NCBI GenBank assembly: GCA_027859095.1
Contig: JAQIBN010000244.1
Span: 1-38,528, forward strand
DNA from: Spirochaetia bacterium
GTDB lineage: Bacteria; Spirochaetota; Spirochaetia; B11-G9
Direction of reading: 5' to 3'
Length of the DNA stretch: 38,528 nt
Position numbers and translations under genes: made by a program. The notes under the pieces are model-generated. The model was not told where the DNA came from and did no database searches. It saw only the letters and a program-made list of their open reading frames with translations. Positions 33,687 through 38,528 of this stretch are shown in pieces; the first letter of the stretch is position 1; each line of letters opens with the position of its first letter.

Positions 33687-34103
33687 TTACTGACCGTTGC
33701 TGATTCGTTTTGTTATCTGTGGTGTGTTTTTTCTTTTACTTATTTTGTTATAGTAAAATGTAATATAAAATCCTACAGCTAGTCCTGCAATACCTGAAAG
33801 AATTCCCAGACCTTCACTGCCACTGAAAATCCATGATCCTGCAAGAAAGAAAAGTATAAAAGAGAGCAATGGAAAAATTAGAACCATAAAACCTGCAAAA
33901 ATAGTTTGTCCTGGGGGTAGAAATATCTCTACAGTATCTCCGGATTTAAGATCAAAATTATTTTCGTTTAAAGCGCTGAAAATTTTTCCATTAGTTGAAC
34001 AAAATGAATTTCCACTACAGCTTTTGCATCCTCCACTTAAAGATGAACAGGAAAGAATAATTTCTTCTCCATTAATGCCGGTTATTTTACCTTGCTCAAC
34101 CAT
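33687..34103 (-). CDS. rseC: RseC/MucC-like membrane protein
   Basis: A 138-residue protein. A Cys-rich N-terminal motif, C-x8-C-x2-C-x5-C at about 19-37, is followed by a short beta domain (GDTVEIFLPPGQ) and two hydrophobic helices (about 72-92 and 97-118). This matches the SoxR-reducing/RseC family, associated in proteobacteria with Rsx/Rnf electron-transfer complexes and sigma-E control. Its role in spirochaetes is not established. It overlaps the YmdB-like gene by 8 nt. Confidence 0.8.
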   Translation of the reverse strand: MVEQGKITGINGEEIILSCSSLSGGCKSCSGNSFCSTNGKIFSALNENNFDLKSGDTVEIFLPPGQTIFAGFMVLIFPLLSFILFFLAGSWIFSGSEGLGILSGIAGLAVGFYITFYYNKISKRKNTPQITKRISNGQ

Positions 34104-34914
34104 TTGGAATCTCTGCTATTGGAACTTCTGTAATTGGATATCTGATTTCTTTAATACTTTCTGTTTTATTGTCATCATTAATCCCGACAATGGCACCCTG
34201 AATTTCTAAATCATTCCACCATTCCTTAGATCGTTCAGGAATTTGAGATAAAAATTGCTCAATTTCAATATCAGGAGCAAGGCCTCCAACTCCTGTAGAG
34301 CTTCCGGTTCTACCAGTATCACAGATTATCCCTGTACCCTTTGGAAACACAGCAGCATCTGCAGAAAGAGCTTTTGAATGGCTTCCAAGTACAGCATTTA
34401 AAGTTCCATCAACATGAAAAAACATAGAATATTTTTCTGCAGTTGTAGAAGCATGAAAATCTAAAATTATAATATCAGCTTCATCTTTAACCCTGTTTAG
34501 AATGTCTGGAATAAAAGTAAATGGATTACTAAGATGTATTCTATGAAAGCCGGATTGTCCCAATAAAGAAATTACCCCAATATTTTTATTGCCTGCTTTA
34601 TAGACCCTCCATCCACGACCAGGAGTTCCAGGAGGATAATTTGCAGGCCTTAAAATATAGGAACTATTTCCAATATGGCTAACCATATCTTTTTTAAAAA
34701 AAACTTTCTCTCCAGTTGTTATAACATCAATCCCAAGTTTATGAAGCTGAATGGAGTGATTTTTTCCAATACCAAAACCACCGGTTGTTCCTTCACCATT
34801 GGCCACAACGAAATCAATATCATATTCTTCTTTTAGCTTTTTAAGACCATTTTTTATACAAAAAATACCAGGTTTTCCTACTATTTCACCCAGAACTAGA
34901 ATTTTAAAACTCAT
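34096..34914 (-). CDS. YmdB/TIGR00282-family metallophosphoesterase homologue with degenerate active site
   Basis: A 272-residue protein aligning along its length with YmdB/DR1281-type phosphodiesterases: LGEIVGKPG at 8-16, VVANGEGTTGG at 36-46, RPANYPPGTPGRG, LDFHASTTAEK, and GTGIICDTGRTGS. Several metal-binding or catalytic positions are changed from memory of the family: Asp to Glu10, Asn to Gly42, the GNH motif to GEK (68-70, losing the catalytic His), and THTH to SHSK. Phosphodiesterase activity is therefore doubtful; a structural or regulatory role is possible. AAGAAGGG precedes the ATG. Confidence 0.82.
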   Translation of the reverse strand: MSFKILVLGEIVGKPGIFCIKNGLKKLKEEYDIDFVVANGEGTTGGFGIGKNHSIQLHKLGIDVITTGEKVFFKKDMVSHIGNSSYILRPANYPPGTPGRGWRVYKAGNKNIGVISLLGQSGFHRIHLSNPFTFIPDILNRVKDEADIIILDFHASTTAEKYSMFFHVDGTLNAVLGSHSKALSADAAVFPKGTGIICDTGRTGSSTGVGGLAPDIEIEQFLSQIPERSKEWWNDLEIQGAIVGINDDNKTESIKEIRYPITEVPIAEIPNG

Positions 34915-35115
34915 AAACCCTTCTTAGAGAAAAAATATTGTGTAAAGTTTGCAAATAGTAGCAGATTAACCATGTTTAGTCGACTTGCTCAGGATAAAAT
35001 GACACAGAATTTCAATCATATTAACCTGCTGTATCATTATGACTCTTTTAATATATTGATTACTACTAAAAATCTGGATAAAAATTATTTGTGGTTTGAT
35101 AAGTCTATATGTAAT
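34915..35115. other. Noncoding region upstream of the hsp20 unit
   Basis: AT-rich DNA between the divergent YmdB-like gene and the hsp20 promoter region. No open frame or clear promoter was found. A sigma-54 activator binding site would be expected here or in the inverted repeat just downstream. Confidence 0.4.
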
Positions 35116-35148
35116 AAGTATATAATTTAAAAATTATATTATATACTT
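35116..35148. repeat. Perfect 11-bp inverted repeat beside the sigma-54 promoter
   Basis: AAGTATATAAT (35116-35126) and ATTATATACTT (35138-35148) are exact inverse copies with an 11-nt spacer. The right arm ends 3 nt before the -24 element. It may be an activator or repressor site. Activator sites usually lie further upstream, so repression or IHF-like bending is also possible. Confidence 0.6.
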
Positions 35149-35151
35149 AAA

Positions 35152-35168
35152 TTGGCATAGTATTTGCT
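35152..35168 (+). promoter_or_regulatory. Sigma-54 promoter of hsp20
   Basis: TTGGCATAGTATTTGCT places GG (35154-35155) and GC (35166-35167) with exactly the -24/-12 spacing of sigma-54 promoters (consensus TTGGCACG-N4-TTGCA). Predicted start is near 35179. rpoN and an NtrC-type activator are encoded in the window. Confidence 0.75.
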
Positions 35169-35178
35169 GTATAAGAAT

Positions 35179-35330
35179 ATAGGAGTTGCCGAAAGGAACT
35201 CATTAAAAGTCGCCTTATATAAGGGACTTAACAACACGCAATGCCTGGTCGGGATTCTGTCCCCTGGTCATAGACTTCGTCTATTGCTCGGGTATGCAGC
35301 CTTCCCTGCTCGGCCATGCCACTAGAGAGG
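35179..35330 (+). promoter_or_regulatory. Structured 5' leader RNA of hsp20
   Basis: The predicted leader of about 158 nt folds by eye into at least five hairpins. Hairpin 1: GAGTT/AACTC (35183-35201) with a bulged G and CC-GAAA-GG. Hairpin 2: AAGTC/GACTT (35207-35229), again with a bulged G and CCTT..AAGG. Hairpin 3: GGGA/TCCC (35251-35263). Hairpin 4: ATAGAC/GTCTAT (35270-35284). Hairpin 5: GCAG/CTGC (35296-35309). ATGCC (35241-35245) can pair with GGTAT (35291-35295), enclosing hairpins 3 and 4. It is not SRP RNA, tmRNA, RNase P or a riboswitch class I recognise. It could be a thermosensor, a riboswitch or a processed small RNA. Confidence 0.6.
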
Positions 35331-35336
35331 TGTTTT

Positions 35337-35822
35337 ATGAGAGACAAGATGGTTATGGATCTTGGTCAGATTATGGACGAGATTTTCGAGGCTACAAAGG
35401 GTTTCGGAGATGCATTTAAAGAGGGTATGCATCATGAAGGAAATGAACATGTTGACTACTACCCTAACTATTCCTACCCACCTGTAAATATTTTTGTTAC
35501 AGGAGAAAAAAGCCTGATTTTTGAGTTTGCACTTGCAGGATTTAATGAAAGTGATCTACATGTGGAATTTAAGGGAGATTACCTGGTATTCTCTGCAAAA
35601 TCTCCGGATTTTGATCATGGAAATGGAGTAAAATATTTTAAAAGGCGACTTAAGTTTAAAGAAGTGGCTGAACAGAAGTTTTTTGTTCCTGAAAATAAAT
35701 TTGATCAAAAAAAGGTGAAAGCTGTCTTTAAAAATGGTATACTAAAAGTAGTCATTCCCCCAAGGGAAATTATAGAGACAAAAGAAGGCATAAAAGTAGA
35801 AATAGTTAAGGAGGATGAATAA
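35337..35822 (+). CDS. hsp20: Small heat shock protein, Hsp20/alpha-crystallin family
   Basis: A 161-residue chaperone that would hold unfolded proteins. The alpha-crystallin domain spans about 45-145 (VNIFVTGEKSLIFEFALAGF; FKRRLKFKEVA) and contains the hallmark FKNGILKVVIPP near its end. ATG 35337 is chosen over ATG 35316, because AGAGAGG stands 5-6 nt before it. It is transcribed from a sigma-54 promoter through a structured leader. A 43-residue membrane protein gene overlaps its stop. Confidence 0.9.
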   Translation: MRDKMVMDLGQIMDEIFEATKGFGDAFKEGMHHEGNEHVDYYPNYSYPPVNIFVTGEKSLIFEFALAGFNESDLHVEFKGDYLVFSAKSPDFDHGNGVKYFKRRLKFKEVAEQKFFVPENKFDQKKVKAVFKNGILKVVIPPREIIETKEGIKVEIVKEDE

Positions 35823-35953
35823 TGTTTTTTTGGATAATAGTAGGAATAGCAATTGGGTATTTTTTCAAACCACAACTTGATGGTCTGGTTGGTAAAGCAA
35901 TAAAAACAGTTAAAGATAACAGAAAAAATAAATTTAGTGATGACGATTATTAG
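35822..35953 (+). CDS. 43-residue single-TM protein
   Basis: ATG 35822 overlaps the hsp20 stop (TAATG), with AAGGAGG ending 7 nt upstream. The N-terminal helix MFFWIIVGIAIGYFF (1-15) is hydrophobic, followed by a short Lys-rich cytoplasmic tail ending in DDDY. It lies between hsp20 and their shared terminator, so it is almost certainly coexpressed. It resembles no family I know; it might tether the chaperone or sense membrane stress. Confidence 0.7.
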   Translation: MFFWIIVGIAIGYFFKPQLDGLVGKAIKTVKDNRKNKFSDDDY

Positions 35954-35977
35954 ATTTTGCATCTATATTCTAATACG

Positions 35978-36007
35978 AAACCCCGACATTAAGTGCCGGG
36001 GTTTTTT
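35978..36007 (+). terminator. Rho-independent terminator of the hsp20 unit
   Basis: AAACCCCG (35978-35985) pairs with CGGGGTTT (35997-36004), followed by a T run to 36007. Confidence 0.9.
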
Positions 36008-36059
36008 ATATTCAGGTTCCCTAATGGGAATTAACTAATGAAAGTTGGAGAAAAAAATA

Positions 36060-36620
36060 ATGCTAAATACAATGAAATTAAAACATTTTAATAAAGCTGC
36101 AGAAGAAGATGGAACAGAAGAAATACTTAAGCAGCTTGATATTAAAGATGGTTTTCAAATTGCAGATATAGGTTCAGGTGGTGGATACTACACTCTTAAG
36201 TTTGCAGATATAGTAGGTGATACAGGGATTGTGTATGCAGTGGATGTTGATCAGCAAAATTTGAATTATATCTCAAAAGAAGTTGAAAAGAGAAATTTAA
36301 AAAATAGAATAAAACTAATTCTTGCAGAAGCAAATAAAAGTAATTTGCCAGGAGGAGAGATGGATCTAATTTTTCTTAGGAACTCTTTTCATCATCTTGG
36401 TAATCGAACAGAATACATTAAAAATCTAGCATTATGCCTGAATGGAAATGGTAAGATAGTAATTATTGACCATAAGAAAGGCCACAGATCTGGTCCTTCC
36501 ATGAATCATGGAACCGGTGAAGGGGAGATTGAAGGTGTTATGGAAGAACTAGGTTTGATGCAATACCGCTCTTTTGACTTTCTGGAAGGTCAGTGGTTTT
36601 TTATATATAAGAAAAGCTAA
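36060..36620 (+). CDS. Class I SAM-dependent methyltransferase
   Basis: A 186-residue protein with the Rossmann motif I IADIGSGGGYYT (about 34-45), an acidic motif II (VYAVDVD), and a post-I region DLIFLRNSFHHLG typical of UbiE/Methyltransf_11 enzymes. The end is short (EGQWFFIYKKS). The substrate cannot be inferred. ATG 36060 is chosen, because GGAG stands 9 nt upstream; a TTG at 36045 would include that box in the coding region. Confidence 0.8.
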   Translation: MLNTMKLKHFNKAAEEDGTEEILKQLDIKDGFQIADIGSGGGYYTLKFADIVGDTGIVYAVDVDQQNLNYISKEVEKRNLKNRIKLILAEANKSNLPGGEMDLIFLRNSFHHLGNRTEYIKNLALCLNGNGKIVIIDHKKGHRSGPSMNHGTGEGEIEGVMEELGLMQYRSFDFLEGQWFFIYKKS

Positions 36621-36656
36621 ACTGAATCCATAAATGAGACCTGTACAAATTCTGTC

Positions 36657-36685
36657 TTGACAATGGAAGTTCAGTTCTTTAGTAT
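36657..36685 (+). promoter_or_regulatory. Promoter of tRNA-Leu
   Basis: TTGACA (36657-36662), a 17-nt spacer and TAGTAT (36680-36685). A stronger TATACT hexamer three bases further has a 20-nt spacer. Transcription would start a few bases before the mature tRNA. Confidence 0.6.
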
Positions 36686-36696
36686 ACTTTTGTGTT

Positions 36697-36780
36697 GCCC
36701 GGATGGTGAAATTGGTAGACACGCTAGTTTCAGGGACTAGTGTTCGCAAGGACGTGAGAGTTCGAGTCTCTCTTCGGGCA
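36697..36780 (+). tRNA. tRNA-Leu (anticodon CAG)
   Basis: The 84-nt gene folds as a class II tRNA. The acceptor stem is GCCCGGA with TTCGGGC, the D-arm contains GGTGAAATTGGTAGAC, the anticodon loop TTCAGGG sits between CTAGT and ACTAG (anticodon CAG, reading CUG), a long variable arm (TGTTCGCAAGGACG) follows, and the T-arm is GAGAGTTCGAGTCTCTC. The discriminator is A. CCA is not encoded. Confidence 0.95.
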
Positions 36781-36841
36781 GGATTATACCCTTATTGAGA
36801 TCGTTCCTCGAAGCACTGCTTCTGCGGTACGACTCATTGGC

Positions 36842-36876
36842 AAGAGATTATCTTTTAGGAGATAATCTCTTTTTTT
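36842..36876 (+). terminator. Rho-independent terminator after tRNA-Leu
   Basis: AGAGATTATCT (36843-36853) and AGATAATCTCT (36860-36870) form a perfect 11-bp stem, followed by a T run to 36876. Confidence 0.92.
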
Positions 36877-36881
36877 ATGCA

Positions 36882-36920
36882 GTACGGGAACTGACCCCTT
36901 TATCGACCCCTTTATTTTTG
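36882..36920. repeat. REP-like GGGAACTGACCCC box
   Basis: Noncoding GTACGGGAACTGACCCC is followed by a second GACCCCTTTAT (36904-36914). Short GGGAACTGACCCC-type boxes are often found with REP-associated transposases. This is a recollection, not a search. The rest of the gap to 37077 shows no gene. Confidence 0.3.
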
Positions 36921-37076
36921 TGATTGGTGTAGGGGGATTTGTATATAAATTGTACTATATCTGGTGAAATTGAATGTGGAAATGTTTCTATATTACAGCT
37001 CAAAATTACTCAAATACGAAAATATTACACTAAGAGTATAATAGCATGATTTTGTAATACTGGAATAATAACGAAT

Positions 37077-37613
37077 TTAGTTTTTGTATATATCATCTTC
37101 TAGAGCCTGCTTAGAAGGGGTTTCAGAAAAAGCATATTCTTTTAGAAATGATTTTAAAAGAAAATTGGCAATATTTTTTTGCCAGGTACCACCTGCTTTA
37201 CTTATTATATTATCATTTACATCATGAATAGAGAATTCAAAATGCCAATAGTTACATTTTGTGGGCTTATGTACAATTGATGTTGTTCCATGGAATTCTT
37301 GAATATTATTTTTATTTGGCATAGTCTTCTTATATGGAATTGTTTGCCTGTGTAAGTCTTTAATAAAGAAAAAAATAGGAAAAACATCATCAATTAATTC
37401 GTATTCTATCTTGGTTGCATCCAACACAGAGTCTCCTGGACTCCAATAATCGTGGAATGATTTATCAAGGGGATTGAAATTTAAGTGATTACAGACATAG
37501 ACTGCATATAGATTTGTTGAGAGCCCAAAAACTTCTCTTTCTTTATTGCAGATTGCATCAATTCTAATAATCTTATAATTGGATTGAGGAATCAATTCTT
37601 CTGGATAATTCAT
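37077..37613 (-). CDS. Hypothetical protein of unknown function
   Basis: About 178 residues from ATG 37613 (an in-frame TTG at 37619 is also possible; neither has a Shine-Dalgarno). There is no signal peptide or TM helix. The sequence mixes hydrophobic strands with several His/Tyr/Trp residues (CNYWHFEFSIHDVND; AGGTWQKNIANFLLKSFL). I recognise no family. It is the last of three minus-strand genes behind tRNA-Leu, 49 nt after its neighbour, and low in G+C. Confidence 0.55.
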   Translation of the reverse strand: MNYPEELIPQSNYKIIRIDAICNKEREVFGLSTNLYAVYVCNHLNFNPLDKSFHDYWSPGDSVLDATKIEYELIDDVFPIFFFIKDLHRQTIPYKKTMPNKNNIQEFHGTTSIVHKPTKCNYWHFEFSIHDVNDNIISKAGGTWQKNIANFLLKSFLKEYAFSETPSKQALEDDIYKN

Positions 37614-37668
37614 TCGCAATAATAGTTAATCTCATTAACAACTTTATATATTTTCCCATGACCATTTT

Positions 37669-38193
37669 TCATGCTTTTCTTATCCTTGAATATATTAAAG
37701 AAAGCATATTCTGAATTATTTTCCAATAAACTTCAATATGAGATTTCCACTCATTTTCAAAGAGAATATTAAAGAAGAATGAAGGCTCAGAAGTGAATTC
37801 AAGTGAAATCTCTTTATAATTTATATTTTCAATATATTGAACAATATTTTTAAAAGATGTTTTGATTCTCTCTTCTTTTATACTTTGAAAATATGAATAA
37901 TTTGACCCAATTTCTTTATCAAATTGTTCAAATAGATTTTCAACCTTATATTTTCTATTAACAATAGTACTCGATTCTTGTCTTGCCTCTGTACATTCTT
38001 GGATTTCACCACCTTCACTGAAAGATTGGAAATAATTTATAAAAGTTTTTTTCATTTCTTCAGTTCTCATAACTATCTGGTTCCCCCATAAAGTAAAAGA
38101 TGGTTCATCTGTTTTGGTATATGCATTAATGGATTGAAATGGGATTTGAGTACCTTGATCATAAAAAGGCTCTGTTATCAGCATTGCCATCAT
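37669..38193 (-). CDS. Hypothetical protein, partner of the TIGR04255-like gene
   Basis: A 174-residue soluble-looking protein. It begins MMAMLITEPFYDQGTQIPF and has a Glu/Lys-rich helical middle and a C-terminal helix (YWKIIQNMLSLIYSRIRKA). The start overlaps the upstream gene's stop by four bases (ATGA), so the two are translationally coupled. Family unknown. A two-gene cassette with a TIGR04255-like protein suggests an accessory module, but no activity can be assigned. Confidence 0.55.
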   Translation of the reverse strand: MMAMLITEPFYDQGTQIPFQSINAYTKTDEPSFTLWGNQIVMRTEEMKKTFINYFQSFSEGGEIQECTEARQESSTIVNRKYKVENLFEQFDKEIGSNYSYFQSIKEERIKTSFKNIVQYIENINYKEISLEFTSEPSFFFNILFENEWKSHIEVYWKIIQNMLSLIYSRIRKA

Positions 38194-38528
38194 GGTTCTC
38201 CATATTCAGGTTTAAACTTTTTTAAAAAGTCATCTTCAAGAAGATTAAAAAATAATTTCTTTTCTTCAAGATGTAAATTATTAACAACAGTCTCTAAATT
38301 ATCTATATTTGTACCTAAGGAAAACGAGTCAATATCAACAAGTAATCCTTCTTCTGCCTGATTTGTTTTTGTTTTATCTTGGATTTTTAGATTTAGTTTT
38401 ATATTATCGACTATCATTGTCGTATTATATGCCGTATGTTCAACTTTATATGAGTCTTTTTCTGAAAAATTAATTTCTAGTTTAAAACTATCAAAGATAT
38501 TTGTTTCATTTTTAAAAAAATTTATATA
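38190..38528 (-). CDS. TIGR04255-like protein, C-terminal part (cut by window edge)
   Basis: The frame is open from the right edge through 112 codons to TGA at 38190. The C-terminus, LLVDIDSFSLGTNIDNLETV followed by a helix with LHLEEKKLFFNLLEDDFLKKF, resembles the ending of sporadically distributed TIGR04255 proteins: a V/L-D-I-D strand, then a long helix ending in an I-T-D-like segment. The match is from memory and moderate. The N-terminal two-thirds lie outside the window. An internal ATG at 38417 should not be taken as the start, because the frame continues upstream. Confidence 0.5.
   Translation of the reverse strand, partial: YINFFKNETNIFDSFKLEINFSEKDSYKVEHTAYNTTMIVDNIKLNLKIQDKTKTNQAEEGLLVDIDSFSLGTNIDNLETVVNNLHLEEKKLFFNLLEDDFLKKFKPEYGEP

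Noticed and set aside
35179-35336. Known RNA identity for the hsp20 leader (SRP RNA, tmRNA, RNase P, 6S, c-di-GMP, glutamine or fluoride riboswitch)
   Set aside because: None of the conserved motifs of these RNAs was found by eye; the leader is left unnamed.
36697-36780. tRNA-Leu 3' end as an integration attachment site
   Set aside because: No direct repeat of the tRNA 3' end (AGTTCGAGTCTCTCTTCGGG) and no integrase gene is visible inside the window.
37160-37185. TTGGCAATATTTTTTTGCC as a second sigma-54 promoter
   Set aside because: The GG-to-GC distance is 14, not 12, and it lies inside a coding region on the wrong strand.
1-38528. CRISPR array or rRNA genes
   Set aside because: No regularly spaced repeats and no rRNA-like segments were seen on either strand.

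Overview
The window looks like a low-G+C chromosome segment from a free-living-type spirochaete (Spirochaetota). This is inferred from protein content and was not searched. EF-G is of the mitochondrial EFG1-like (spdEFG1) kind. The substrate-binding protein has the A-A-G-Q signal-peptide end common in Spirochaeta/Treponema. The genome combines CarD, RpoN, HPr/HprK and a lipid-linked LptC.

Layout. 1-313 is the start of a GAF-domain protein running off the left edge. 550-3368 carries fusA and a P-loop ATPase. 3369-6500 is a decay zone. It holds a broken AAA/DUF4143 ATPase, a diverged frameshifted copy of the 3' end of the upstream ATPase, a lipoprotein gene with two frame breaks, and the first 31 codons of a REP-associated (Y1) transposase. 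6550-14550 (minus strand) is one cobalamin operon: promoter, cobalamin riboswitch, btuF-btuC-btuD, cobU, cobS, a fused cobD-cobQ gene that probably starts at CTG, then cbiB. It imports corrinoids and carries late nucleotide-loop steps. 14714-17147 is accessory: a three-gene operon (DUF4160, DUF2442-like/HTH, two-TM protein) behind a promoter with a built-in palindrome, and a Phd-Uma2 fusion gene behind a promoter with three TTAGCTA sites.

17151-31603 (minus strand) is housekeeping. nth, ispF, ispD and carD form one unit, followed upstream by holA, lexA, ntrX-type regulator, ntrY-type kinase, ptsH, hprK, hpf, rpoN, lptB, lptA, lptC, pyrG and a bifunctional-nuclease-family protein. The run resembles the proteobacterial rpoN neighbourhood extended with LexA and DNA polymerase III delta. 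31735-34914 holds cheR-cheB, converging on an RseC-like protein and a YmdB-family protein that has lost most metal ligands. 35116-36007 is a self-contained unit: an inverted repeat, a near-consensus sigma-54 promoter, a roughly 150-nt multi-hairpin leader, hsp20, a 43-residue membrane protein and a terminator. A methyltransferase, tRNA-Leu(CAG) and three unrecognised or weakly recognised genes finish the window; the last runs off the right edge.

Cross-cutting observations. Several promoters place the -10 hexamer only 5-9 nt before the start codon (pyrG, carD, hprK, DUF4160, possibly fusA and the decayed lipoprotein), which implies leaderless or nearly leaderless mRNAs. RpoN, an NtrC-family activator and an apparent sigma-54 target (hsp20) all lie within the window. 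No CRISPR array, rRNA or complete mobile element was seen.
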